Of a DNA stretch of 50,537 nucleotides, positions 15,062-23,809 are shown piece by piece. Numbering within the stretch: position 1 is the stretch's first letter; the number at the start of each line of letters is the position of its first letter. A program made the translations under genes and the position numbers. The stretch spans positions 1-50,537 of the IMG/VR virus record IMGVR_UViG_3300017971_000360; one strand, given 5' to 3'. The notes under the pieces were generated by a model. It was not told the origin of the DNA. It was given only the letters and a program-made list of their open reading frames with translations, and made no database searches. The stretch is from a virus.

Positions 15062-15855
15062 GTAACCCAATCGGCTGGTGTGATGTGACAGTGAACCCGG
15101 TTGTGGGTTGTAATATCCGTTGTGGGACTTGGTGCTATGCAATGCGAGAGGCCAAGCGTGTGGCCAGGATGCAAGCAGCGAGCTGGTTGAAAAGAAACCA
15201 CATTGACTATCAGCATTTGAGCGAGAAGGGCCGTCTTGAGTTGTTCAAAACAGCAGAGAACTGGTGCCAAGATTGCTTTGATTTCAAGCCACATGCCCAT
15301 CTTGAAAGGCTTGATAAGCTAACGCCGAAACAGCAGCCGATGAAGGTCTTCATAGACAGTATGTGGGATTGGAACTCCCCAGGAAACGAGTCTTTCTGGT
15401 ATGACAAGATTGTATCAAAGATGGTTGAATGCAAGCAGCACGAGTTCTTGATCCTCTCAAAGAATCCTGCTGGGTACAAGATGTTTGCCTTCCCTCAAGA
15501 TAACATATGGTTGGGCACAACCGTAACGAGTGAATTGGACTCACATCGGATTGCAGAACTAGTCAACTCAACCCACACATACGGGTTCGGTACGAACTAT
15601 CTGTTCATCTCATTTGAGCCACTGCTTGGATATGTAGTCATTCCAAACGAGTTGGAAAGCGTAGACTGGATAATCATCGGTGGACTTAGCAGAGCTGGAA
15701 AAGAACCACAGCAGCCAGATAAAGAGTGGGTGAAGGACATATTGGACTTTGCCGATATCCACGACACTCCGGTTTACATGAAAGACAATCTGATATGGGA
15801 AGAACCTAGAAAGGAATTTCCACACAGAATGAAACACACATTTAAGGAGAAATAA
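15058..15855 (+). CDS. DUF5131 (phage Gp37/Gp68) protein, radical-SAM-like
   Basis: 265 residues; TTG 15058 gives an N-terminus MSNPIGWCDVTVNPVVGC that fits the family; GTG 15046 is an alternative. The cysteine group GCNIRCGTWCYA (about 17-28) resembles a radical SAM iron-sulfur site (C-x3-C-x2-C), and later strands (VFIDSMWDW, FLILSKN, IWLGTTV, FISFEPLL, WIIIGGLS) follow the family's barrel order. The family is common in phages, with unproved chemistry; nucleic acid or tRNA modification is a guess. Confidence 0.8.
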   Translation: MSNPIGWCDVTVNPVVGCNIRCGTWCYAMREAKRVARMQAASWLKRNHIDYQHLSEKGRLELFKTAENWCQDCFDFKPHAHLERLDKLTPKQQPMKVFIDSMWDWNSPGNESFWYDKIVSKMVECKQHEFLILSKNPAGYKMFAFPQDNIWLGTTVTSELDSHRIAELVNSTHTYGFGTNYLFISFEPLLGYVVIPNELESVDWIIIGGLSRAGKEPQQPDKEWVKDILDFADIHDTPVYMKDNLIWEEPRKEFPHRMKHTFKEK

Positions 15856-15856
15856 T

Positions 15857-15994
15857 ATGAAAAGATTTCACAGTAATATATTGGGCTTGAAAATTGGACT
15901 GTTCGCTATAGCAACGGCACTCATAGGATGGGACCTGTTGACCATTGGTTTGGTGGTCTTCGGGGCCGTTGTTACAATCTTGGAGGACTCTTGA
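15857..15994 (+). CDS. Small membrane protein (45 aa)
   Basis: ATG 15857 with AAGGAGAAATAAT upstream. Two hydrophobic stretches, about 9-24 and 26-41, make up most of the 45 residues, with a basic N-terminus and acidic C-terminus. Probably one hairpin or two short membrane helices. Function unknown. Confidence 0.6.
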   Translation: MKRFHSNILGLKIGLFAIATALIGWDLLTIGLVVFGAVVTILEDS

Positions 15995-16293
15995 TGCAAT
16001 TGAAAGGAAAGGTAATCGGAATTGAGGCAGAACTGAATGACGGTTTTTTTGTGGTTTCTATTAAGATAAGGAAACGACTCTCACCTAGTAGACCAAATAG
16101 TGAATATGTAGATAAAGGCCGATATGAAGAAGCTATGGAAAGGTGGGAATTCAGACAGAAGCAGTGGGAGGAAGAAATGCACGCTATTGAAAATCTCGGA
16201 CTGAGAGAAGCAACCCTGATATTCGGGGATAATGTCGTAATTGTAAACGACAAGAAAGAAAAAGGAGATGATGAAGATGAAATACACAAATAA
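15994..16293 (+). CDS. Hypothetical protein, 99 aa
   Basis: ATG 15994 overlaps the previous TGA and has GGAGG (15982-15986). A beta-like N-terminal 35 residues leads into a charged helix (YEEAMERWEFRQKQWEEEM), probably coiled coil. The acidic/basic tail overlaps the next gene. No family recognised. Confidence 0.65.
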   Translation: MQLKGKVIGIEAELNDGFFVVSIKIRKRLSPSRPNSEYVDKGRYEEAMERWEFRQKQWEEEMHAIENLGLREATLIFGDNVVIVNDKKEKGDDEDEIHK

Positions 16294-17179
16294 TTATGGA
16301 TTGCCACCATTCGTGGTACAGTGGCTTATGGTAGATGATTACGATCACGATCCAGAGGTTTTATCAGCCACCCGGTTATTGAAACCAACCAGGATGATTG
16401 TTCTGGAGAAAAGGCATAATGATGAGTTGGAGATTGATGTCACCGATGTCATCGCATCTCGATATGGGACCGCCATTCACGATAGCTTTGAGAAGATAGC
16501 TCTTGAGAATGCCATTCAAGAACATAGATTCCACTGTGAGGTTGACGGTCAGAAAATTTCTGGGAAACCAGATATTCTTGAGATGGTGAGCGGTCATTAT
16601 ATTCTATGGGACATAAAGTCAACATCTGCATGGACTTATCTTAATGGTTCAAGGGATGAAGACCACAAGAAGCAACTCAGCATCTATAGGTACATAGTAA
16701 TGAAGGCCAGTGAAGGAGAGAGAACGGTGGATATCGATGCCAAGATTATCTATATATTCACCGACTGGTCCAGAAGCAAAGCTCGGCAGGGTGGAAAATA
16801 CCCACCACAACGGATTGCTATGAAAGATGTAAAGTTGATGACAACCGAGGAAACCGAAGCCTTGATTAGAGGGAAGCTTGGCCACATCGATCATTTCTTA
16901 GACACGCCAGAACCAGCACTGCCAAAATGTACAAGAGATGAATTGTGGCCATATCCAAAGGATGATGAATGGGCGGTGATGAAAGAAGGTCGAAAGAGTG
17001 CTGTTAGAAAGGGTTTCAAGACGGAGACAGAGGCACAAGACTACATGATTGAATACCATGTTAAAAACGGTTACATTGAACACAGACCAAGCAAGCTCAA
17101 CAGATGCAATTACTGTAATGTCAGGCCGTTCTGTTCACAGTACAAAGACCTTGAGGAACAAGGTCTGATTGCGGAGTGA
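16277..17179 (+). CDS. PD-(D/E)XK nuclease, RecB/Cas4-like
   Basis: 300 residues from ATG 16277; the segment GGAGATGATGAAG in front pairs well with the archaeal anti-Shine-Dalgarno, making ATG 16268 and 16271 less likely. H68, GKPD (96-99) and WDIK (111-114) give the nuclease triad H...D...D-x-K. The C-terminal CNYCNVRPFC (about 278-287) is the iron-sulfur cysteine cluster of Cas4/AddB-like enzymes. Likely the 5' or 3' exonuclease partner of RecT in recombination. Confidence 0.85.
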   Translation: MKYTNNYGLPPFVVQWLMVDDYDHDPEVLSATRLLKPTRMIVLEKRHNDELEIDVTDVIASRYGTAIHDSFEKIALENAIQEHRFHCEVDGQKISGKPDILEMVSGHYILWDIKSTSAWTYLNGSRDEDHKKQLSIYRYIVMKASEGERTVDIDAKIIYIFTDWSRSKARQGGKYPPQRIAMKDVKLMTTEETEALIRGKLGHIDHFLDTPEPALPKCTRDELWPYPKDDEWAVMKEGRKSAVRKGFKTETEAQDYMIEYHVKNGYIEHRPSKLNRCNYCNVRPFCSQYKDLEEQGLIAE

Positions 17180-17183
17180 TTCT

Positions 17184-17540
17184 ATGAAAAAAGAGAAGAC
17201 TGTTGAGGTATATGTCTGTGATGAGTGTGGATCAGAAGAATGTGTTCATTATCATTGCATTGGATGTGGAAAGGACCTCTGTTATGACTGTGCCCAAAAT
17301 AAAAAACTTGGTGTTAACTACGATTGCGGAGTTAATTTTTCAAGCGGTTCAAATGGTTTCTTTTGCCAGACATGTAATATCAAGCCACCAGACCATGTGA
17401 AAAAAATATTGGGCATGTATAAGACCATCATACACCTAAGAACAGAAGAAAAAACATTCTACACGAACTGGAAAGAAAGAGGCAAATTTATTGAAGGAGA
17501 GATAGAAAAAGAATATAAAAGGGTAAAAGCCCTTAAATAA
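17184..17540 (+). CDS. Zinc-finger protein (118 aa)
   Basis: ATG 17184 has GGAGTGATTCT upstream. The first 75 residues contain CDECGSEEC, HYHCIGCGKDLCYDC and CQTC with further C and H, a cross-brace zinc arrangement similar to B-box or FYVE folds. The C-terminal 45 residues form a charged helix. Probably a protein-protein adaptor or nucleic-acid binder. Last gene before a terminator. Confidence 0.75.
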   Translation: MKKEKTVEVYVCDECGSEECVHYHCIGCGKDLCYDCAQNKKLGVNYDCGVNFSSGSNGFFCQTCNIKPPDHVKKILGMYKTIIHLRTEEKTFYTNWKERGKFIEGEIEKEYKRVKALK

Positions 17541-17618
17541 CAAGAAAAACATATCGAAAGGTGTAGGGAGCTTAATCGGCTCCATTAACATATCACGATT
17601 ACCTCCCCCCTTTTTTTT
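17517..17618 (+). terminator. Hairpins and T8 tract ending the recombination operon
   Basis: AAGGG/CCCTT at the gene end (about 17518-17534), then GGAGC (17567-17571) with GCTCC (17579-17583), and CCTCCCCCC followed by eight T (17611-17618). The combination lies between two rightward genes and probably ends the transcript begun at promoter C. Confidence 0.6.
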
Positions 17619-17630
17619 CTTGGTGAATAT

Positions 17631-19253
17631 ATGAAAGAGCTCTCGTGGGAATATCTGACTGGTCATGTGATTGACGTCCTCAAAAAATTACCGAGGAAAT
17701 CAGTTCATTGTGTAGTGACGTCACCACCATATTTTGGATTGAGGGACTACGGCATACAACCAGTCATATGGGGTGGCAAAAAGGGTTGCCGGCACAAATG
17801 GGGAGAGGACATCATTAAGGAAAAGAGTGGTGGGACCAACGACACAGCTGGTTACAAGGTAGGAAACAACATCGATGACAAGATTCATTTCAAGAACAAA
17901 TCAAATTTCTGTAAGAAATGTGGAGCATGGAAGGGACAGCTCGGGCTTGAGCCGACACTTGATATGTTTGTCCAGAACTTAGTTGAAATATTCAGAGAGG
18001 TCAGAGAAGTCCTAAGAGATGACGGAGTGGCTTGGATCAACATGGGAGACAGCTATGTTACAAACCCGGCAGGCAACAAGGTCCCATCAGGATTGCAACA
18101 GACAGGAAGCGGTGGCAAAGCTGGCGCCTATGTGCAACACTGGGCCTCAGATAATTATGGTCAAGAGAAGGACTACGGCAATCTAAAGCAGATGGACTTG
18201 ATGATGATACCAGCTCGAATGGCAATCGCCCTCCAGGATGATGGTTGGTATGTCCGTTCAGATGTGATATGGTCGAAACCGAATCCAATGCCTGAAAGCG
18301 TGAACGGGTGGAGATGGGTGAGACACAAGATAAAGATCAAGTCTGGATATGACGAGGATAATCCACACCCGAGCAAGACAACGAAAGATGGTAAGACAAA
18401 GAGCAGGATGAAAAACTCTGGCGGAGTATTTGAGGCACAGGCCGTATGGGAGGATTGCCCAGGTTGCGAGAAATGCCAAGACAATGACGGACACATTCTA
18501 AGAAAAGGATCGTGGAGACCAACGAAGGCCCATGAATACATTTTCATGCTGACAAAGAACGATGAGTATTTTGGTAATGCCGAGGCGGTCAGAGAGCCAC
18601 TCAAGCAAGAAAGCAAAGAAAGGGCTATGCGTGGCAGTTCAAAGGACAACAAATATGCAGCAGGTACAGAAAGACCACCCGGGGTCCATGCTAATTCAAT
18701 GAGTCAGCCAAGAGAATATCTCGGTTATGATGAAATGGAAGAAATAATTGCCAGAGGAGAAACATCGTTGAATCCAGCTGGCAGAAACAAGAGGTCTGTT
18801 TGGTCAATGGTAGCCAAGGGATTTCCAGGAGCTCATTTTGCAACATTCCCAGAGGAGTTGCCGAGATATTGCATATTGGCATCGACATCTCATAGGGCAT
18901 GTCCACAATGTAGGGCGCCGTGGGCCCCCCTCATAAATTACAAATCAAATTACACTCAGAGAGAGGAAAGTCACAATCCGGGCGATGAACATGGAAAGGT
19001 AGACTCAACTGGATGGGAAGAACCAACAAACGAGCTCGTTGGATATATGCCCACATGCGATTGTGAGAACAACGATGGTTCTGGTGTATGCACGGTGCTA
19101 GATCCATTCGCAGGTTCTTTCACAACCGGAAAGGTTGCTCGGGAGCTCGGTAGGTCTGCGATCGGTATTGATATCAGCAAAGAATACAAGAAAATTGCAG
19201 AAAAAAGAGCTAGATTGAACGAAAAAGCATTATTTTCTTATGATGAGGAGTGA
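17631..19253 (+). CDS. Beta-class DNA methyltransferase (SPPY type) with zinc-binding inserts
   Basis: 540 residues, starting at ATG 17631 behind GGTGA. TSPPY (30-34) comes first and DPFAGS with GIDIS (about 485-510) last, the beta-class order shared by N4-cytosine and some N6-adenine enzymes. Between them are cysteine pairs CRHKWG...CKKC, CPGCEKC and CPQCRAPW, likely zinc sites in the target-recognition region. No restriction partner adjoins. Specificity unknown. Confidence 0.87.
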   Translation: MKELSWEYLTGHVIDVLKKLPRKSVHCVVTSPPYFGLRDYGIQPVIWGGKKGCRHKWGEDIIKEKSGGTNDTAGYKVGNNIDDKIHFKNKSNFCKKCGAWKGQLGLEPTLDMFVQNLVEIFREVREVLRDDGVAWINMGDSYVTNPAGNKVPSGLQQTGSGGKAGAYVQHWASDNYGQEKDYGNLKQMDLMMIPARMAIALQDDGWYVRSDVIWSKPNPMPESVNGWRWVRHKIKIKSGYDEDNPHPSKTTKDGKTKSRMKNSGGVFEAQAVWEDCPGCEKCQDNDGHILRKGSWRPTKAHEYIFMLTKNDEYFGNAEAVREPLKQESKERAMRGSSKDNKYAAGTERPPGVHANSMSQPREYLGYDEMEEIIARGETSLNPAGRNKRSVWSMVAKGFPGAHFATFPEELPRYCILASTSHRACPQCRAPWAPLINYKSNYTQREESHNPGDEHGKVDSTGWEEPTNELVGYMPTCDCENNDGSGVCTVLDPFAGSFTTGKVARELGRSAIGIDISKEYKKIAEKRARLNEKALFSYDEE

Positions 19254-19255
19254 AC

Positions 19256-19342
19256 ATGAGTTGTCCTGAATGTGGTCATAGAATGATAGGCCGAGGAACA
19301 CATGATGAATGTGAAGGTTGCGGATACTGTGATGTTGAATGA
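19256..19342 (+). CDS. Zinc-ribbon microprotein (28 aa)
   Basis: ATG 19256, right after the methyltransferase stop. The 28 residues include CPECG and CEGCGYC, a complete zinc-ribbon set. Its TGA overlaps the ATG of the C5 methyltransferase, so it is placed to be cotranslated between two methyltransferases. Small size leaves some doubt. Confidence 0.55.
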   Translation: MSCPECGHRMIGRGTHDECEGCGYCDVE

Positions 19343-20283
19343 AATTCATAGACCTATTTGCAGGCATAGGCGGATTCCGAGTCGGACTCGAGCAATCGGG
19401 TCATCAATGCGTGTGGAGCTGTGAGAATGACAAGTTCGCAAGACGAGTCTATAGATACCATTGGGAAGAACCAGCAGGTGACATTACACAGATTCGGACG
19501 AGTGACATCCCAGACCACGACATTCTCTGTGGAGGATTTCCTTGCCAAGATTTCTCGATTGCCGGCAAAAGGAAAGGTATTGAGGGCACCAGGGGAACTC
19601 TGTTCTATGAAATTGCTCGTATCCTCGACGATAAAAGACCATCATATCTATTCCTTGAAAATGTTAAAGGACTCCTATCAAGCAGAGGAGGGTGGGACTT
19701 TGCAATCATTTTGTCTGTATTGGATGAACTTGGGTATGACCTCCAATGGCAAGTGCTTAACTCTAAATATTTCGGAGTCCCACAAAGCAGACCTAGGGTG
19801 TTCATTATTGGACATCTTAGAGGAAAACCCAGACCAGAAGTATTTCCTTTCAGAGAAGATGGTCAAGTATATATTGACAAGGATGCAACAAGAGGTCGAT
19901 CAGAACAAGCCCTCATTAGTAGAACTATAAAAACAAGGACCAGGGCAAGCGATACATTTCTTGTTCAGAAATTATATGGTGGTTATAACGAGGAGGCCGT
20001 AAGGCAATTCAGAGACATAGCACCGACACTGACTACGCCAACTGGTGGTGGCCTATTACCCCATGTTGTTAATAAACTTGAGGATGGTTACTCAATCAGA
20101 CAATTCACACCTATTGAATGTGAGAGGATGCAAGGCTTTTCTGACAATTGGACAAAGTGGGGAATTGATGAAAAAGGAAAGAAAGTAATCATCTCTGATC
20201 GTCAAAGGAGAAAAATGTGCGGAAACGCAGTAACTACTACAGTAGTTAGGGATGTAGGGCGGAAAGCATTCGGAGAGGCATAG
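19339..20283 (+). CDS. dcm: C5-cytosine DNA methyltransferase
   Basis: 314 residues. Motif I FAGIGGFR (7-14), catalytic PCQ (68-70) within CGGFPCQDFS, ENV (107-109), QSRPRVF and the C-terminal R-x-TPxExxRxQGF with GNAV. All core motifs are present, so the enzyme is probably active. The target-recognition region is short. It is the last gene of the rightward block and converges with the tail genes. Probably protects DNA from host restriction. Confidence 0.92.
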   Translation: MKFIDLFAGIGGFRVGLEQSGHQCVWSCENDKFARRVYRYHWEEPAGDITQIRTSDIPDHDILCGGFPCQDFSIAGKRKGIEGTRGTLFYEIARILDDKRPSYLFLENVKGLLSSRGGWDFAIILSVLDELGYDLQWQVLNSKYFGVPQSRPRVFIIGHLRGKPRPEVFPFREDGQVYIDKDATRGRSEQALISRTIKTRTRASDTFLVQKLYGGYNEEAVRQFRDIAPTLTTPTGGGLLPHVVNKLEDGYSIRQFTPIECERMQGFSDNWTKWGIDEKGKKVIISDRQRRKMCGNAVTTTVVRDVGRKAFGEA

Positions 20284-20373
20284 AGGGGCATTGCAGGTCT
20301 ATTATCTCTACCCCGTCCCTAGGCCTAATACCTCTGAGAAAAACAGGGGCTTAAAACGGCCTTAAAACGCTTT
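20284..20373. terminator. Convergent junction between rightward and leftward blocks
   Basis: This 90-base gap separates the cytosine methyltransferase from the last tail gene. It has two tandem CTTAAAACG units (about 20351-20369), a CTTTTT end for rightward transcripts and AGAAAAAC nearby on the other side. No gene visible. Likely termination for both directions. Confidence 0.45.
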
Positions 20374-21438
20374 TTACGAGAATGCAGGTGAAGTGTCGAG
20401 ATTTAGCAACTTCGTTAGTGTGTCACTTATTATGTCTGTCGGGGCCGTGACAGTGCCGAATATTTGATAGCTACTTGAACTTGCCTCGATTGAGAGAGAA
20501 CGGAGTAGATACTTGTCATTGAATCCATATGGGGCGTCCGGAAGTGAAACAACAGTCTGATTCGGAACAGCATCTATGAGTTTCTGAGAGTTGAGTAGCA
20601 ATCCAACCTGGTCCTGCAACTCAGAGAGAACGCTTGCTCGAGCAACCTCAAATGACTCTGCATTGTTCTTGATTGTGTTGTCTGAAATAGGCTTGTCTTC
20701 CTGGATGCCATCTACCAAGACCCTCTGCGCATTCTGATATACACCATAAGCACCATCCTTTCCATAAACTCGTTGCTTATTCTTGCTAAATCTGTCAGAT
20801 GACTGTGGGTCCAACTCAATGATCGTGCTACCCCAAAACAACTCAATCCATTCATCTGCAGTCTGTGGATTTGGTATCTTACGGAAGTAGATGGCCTCTC
20901 CATGCTGGAACAGTGTGTATCTGCCTATGTGTAATGGGTCTGCTGGATCAGTTGCAAGGTCTCTGAGCTCTTTCATCAACTCATATTTTGCTATGCCGTT
21001 CTCAAAGAGAAAATCGTCTGGCACACGAACAACTGGATTGGTCTTTTCTGTGTAGATTGGAATGCTTGCCAACTTTGAGATTGTGTTCTTGACCTGTGTG
21101 ATGGCATTCGAAATCTCAAGACCCTGCAGGTTGTTGTAATCGTTAATGGTTTCGAAATCCTTAACACCTGCATTCAGTAGACCATACAGCTCCATATTGC
21201 CATCGATGATTCCGGTTTCATCATCTTGATAGCCAATGAAGTTCGGATAGTTCGGGACATCATCTATACCGACATATACCTTGATAATGTCCTTTTTCGA
21301 TATCCTGTAACGGCTTGTTGAGGCCTTTGGGAATGTCAGAGAACACATCGGTATGTCGCCAGTTTTCTCTATTTTTATATCGGTTGGGTCCTCGAAACCA
21401 CTATCATTGACTGTTACTTCTGCTTTCAGGTCTGACAT
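20374..21438 (-). CDS. Putative tail hub / baseplate-like protein (354 aa)
   Basis: Last gene of the structural block. The N-terminal half has strands and a YVGIDDVPNYPNFIGYQDDETG segment similar in layout to tail hub proteins such as XkdQ or phage gp27-like; the C-terminal part is mixed. This is inferred mainly from position after the distal tail protein. GGTGTAAG precedes its ATG. Confidence 0.6.
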   Translation of the reverse strand: MSDLKAEVTVNDSGFEDPTDIKIEKTGDIPMCSLTFPKASTSRYRISKKDIIKVYVGIDDVPNYPNFIGYQDDETGIIDGNMELYGLLNAGVKDFETINDYNNLQGLEISNAITQVKNTISKLASIPIYTEKTNPVVRVPDDFLFENGIAKYELMKELRDLATDPADPLHIGRYTLFQHGEAIYFRKIPNPQTADEWIELFWGSTIIELDPQSSDRFSKNKQRVYGKDGAYGVYQNAQRVLVDGIQEDKPISDNTIKNNAESFEVARASVLSELQDQVGLLLNSQKLIDAVPNQTVVSLPDAPYGFNDKYLLRSLSIEASSSSYQIFGTVTAPTDIISDTLTKLLNLDTSPAFS

Positions 21439-21439
21439 C

Positions 21440-23809
21440 TTACACCTTGGTCCGGACCTTCACAACCATCGGGAATGACCACTGTAGCATGTTATCATAA
21501 CTCTGCGTGTATTGTGGTTCTCCATCGATGTAACCATCATAGAGGGTATCGCCGGACTCGTCCCTCTCGGTCTTTATCCGTATTCTAATGTAGCTATCAT
21601 TTATCCACGCATTTCGAATCAGGTCCATGTCAGTCTCCATATGTGGAAAGTGAGACGTTCCAGTGACAATGATTCTCTCCTCTCTCCTTGCAAGCCTAGT
21701 CCTGATTTCAGAACCCTCTGAACCTATTGGGACGGCATCTTGTTTGTCAAGACCAAGGGAGTGGGGGACTTCTTGAATACGGGTGTCTGCACTGAATTCC
21801 AATTCAAGTGGGGCCAATTTGTAAAGCTCATATGAAATGAAATCTTCAGCCGTCAGTGCTGATGTGGTTGTAACTCTAAGTCTGAAACGGTGTCTCGTAA
21901 GAAATGTCCCGACACCATAACCAGTTGTCAGAAAATCATAGAATGGATCGGCACCGTTGTCGACATATCCCTTGTGGGCATAGCCACCGGGCAAGAATAC
22001 GGATATCGGAGTCGACACATATACAACGGTGTAATCTGGGCCTGATTGATAAACAGCACTTACTATGGTGTATGTACCATCATTTCCCGGACTGTCTATT
22101 ACGGTCAATGTCCCAGATCCAAATACTGCTGTAACATCGCCGTGGATGATGAACCAATCATTCGGGCTGCCGTTAACTGCGTTCTCTATAGGGAATTCGT
22201 TTCTGAACTCGTATTTGCTGATGGTCACATTCGAACCCTTTGGCTGTGACATAATGCCGTTGACATATATCCGTGAACCCTGTATCTCCAATCTGGCTCC
22301 AGAAATTATCTTGGCAAGCGGTGTCGTATCATTGACTGTAATAGTGTTCGCTGCTGCCTTGAGTGATGACCAAAAGCCAAGTTCATCCTCAACACGAACA
22401 TCTGGCCTCCAAGCAACGGAGTTCGACCAATCAGTATAGATGTGATTGACAACCTGCGTGGTGGCAGCAACCTCGAACTCATACCATGATTCAGAGCCGT
22501 CCTTCCAATCAACGAAAACCCTCTTTATCGGTTGAGGGGCCACAACGGTAAGTGAGACCTGAGTGCCTACATTCTGAGCTCCTGATGGTGATAGGGTCGA
22601 TGATGTTATTGTCGGCTTTGTGAATGAGACCGGGGATGACAAAAGAGATTGGTCTTCGTGATTGTCCAAGTCCTCTGCTGTTAGCTTGTAATAATATGTC
22701 GAACCATCACTGAGGGTGTCAACATCTACATATTCTGCTAATGCGGAGTCAACAGAAGTAATGAGGCCATGCAGTATGCTTCCATCAACAGTTGAATCTG
22801 GGATATCACCAACGATTCCGATAGTTGTGGACCCACCACCAAAGGATGAGGAGGCGACTTCATATCTCCCATCATTTCCAGTGCTGTTAACAACTCTGAA
22901 TGTGCTACCAACTGGGAAGCTAAGTGTCTCATCACCAGAAATAGTGAATTCATCAGTTGACTGATTAACGCCTGTTATGGCCGATTTATATGTATCAAGA
23001 GAACCGATCGGAGTTGTCGACCGGTATAACTTGTATTGCTGAAAGTCAGGTGCTTCAACAGCTCCCCAAGTCAAAATGGGTTGTTCTGGGTTGTTCTCGT
23101 ATGGGTCAATCCTCAACTTTGCGTTGTCGTCCTTGAATCCTTCTGGCGGATATGACCTGTATCTTACTCTGAGGAGAGGGAGTTTCGTAGTGTCAGATGT
23201 GTATTCCCTAGATCTGAACCGGACTTCAAAAGAATCATCACCGAAATTACCATCAGTGGATATGAACAAGACAAAGGTTTTCTTCTCTCCCATACTGATG
23301 GCACGGGTGATTTTCCACTTATACCACATGTTGATGCCACCAGACTGTATCCTCTCGACATCGATCTGCGGTTCTTCGATATTTCCAGTTGATGAATTTA
23401 GGGCGCCATCTCCACGGTCCCAAGCAACTCCGTCTTTGGCCTCCTCCCAGTCAGCACCATTTCCACCATCGTACTCGTCCCAATCATCCTCGATTTCAAC
23501 GAGTGAGACCACCTTCCAAGGGTCGTCAACATATGTGATTGAGTAGGCATAGAGCTCAATCCATATATCTATGACGTCATCGAAACCAACAATGTCTTCA
23601 TCATTCGGCATGGTCACTTCGAGAACTGTACGAAGCTCTTTATTCGGTGTTGGGAATGTGTTGTCATCAAATTCAACAATCAAGAACTGATTCAAACCAT
23701 AATTGGTTGTCGGATTGTTCTCATCAATGAATGTGTCTTTTGATATGCCTGCCCCATCACTATCGAAGTCTTGATATTCTGCATCAATCTCTGAGTATGG
23801 CTTAACCAT
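21440..23809 (-). CDS. Large distal tail protein with DNRLRE and repeated beta modules (789 aa)
   Basis: 789 residues. Residues about 15-235 show the DNRLRE pattern (TFIDENNPTTNYG, W..WEEAKDGVAWD, FRSREY...PLLRVRY), known from archaeal surface and polysaccharide-active proteins. A fibronectin-like segment and an STGNDGRYEV...STVDGSI module follow; a related SPGNDGTYTIVS module comes near residue 590. The C-terminal 130 residues (ADTRIQEV...) look like the conserved tail end. It follows the tape measure gene, so a distal tail or receptor-contact role fits. Confidence 0.65.
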   Translation of the reverse strand: MVKPYSEIDAEYQDFDSDGAGISKDTFIDENNPTTNYGLNQFLIVEFDDNTFPTPNKELRTVLEVTMPNDEDIVGFDDVIDIWIELYAYSITYVDDPWKVVSLVEIEDDWDEYDGGNGADWEEAKDGVAWDRGDGALNSSTGNIEEPQIDVERIQSGGINMWYKWKITRAISMGEKKTFVLFISTDGNFGDDSFEVRFRSREYTSDTTKLPLLRVRYRSYPPEGFKDDNAKLRIDPYENNPEQPILTWGAVEAPDFQQYKLYRSTTPIGSLDTYKSAITGVNQSTDEFTISGDETLSFPVGSTFRVVNSTGNDGRYEVASSSFGGGSTTIGIVGDIPDSTVDGSILHGLITSVDSALAEYVDVDTLSDGSTYYYKLTAEDLDNHEDQSLLSSPVSFTKPTITSSTLSPSGAQNVGTQVSLTVVAPQPIKRVFVDWKDGSESWYEFEVAATTQVVNHIYTDWSNSVAWRPDVRVEDELGFWSSLKAAANTITVNDTTPLAKIISGARLEIQGSRIYVNGIMSQPKGSNVTISKYEFRNEFPIENAVNGSPNDWFIIHGDVTAVFGSGTLTVIDSPGNDGTYTIVSAVYQSGPDYTVVYVSTPISVFLPGGYAHKGYVDNGADPFYDFLTTGYGVGTFLTRHRFRLRVTTTSALTAEDFISYELYKLAPLELEFSADTRIQEVPHSLGLDKQDAVPIGSEGSEIRTRLARREERIIVTGTSHFPHMETDMDLIRNAWINDSYIRIRIKTERDESGDTLYDGYIDGEPQYTQSYDNMLQWSFPMVVKVRTKV

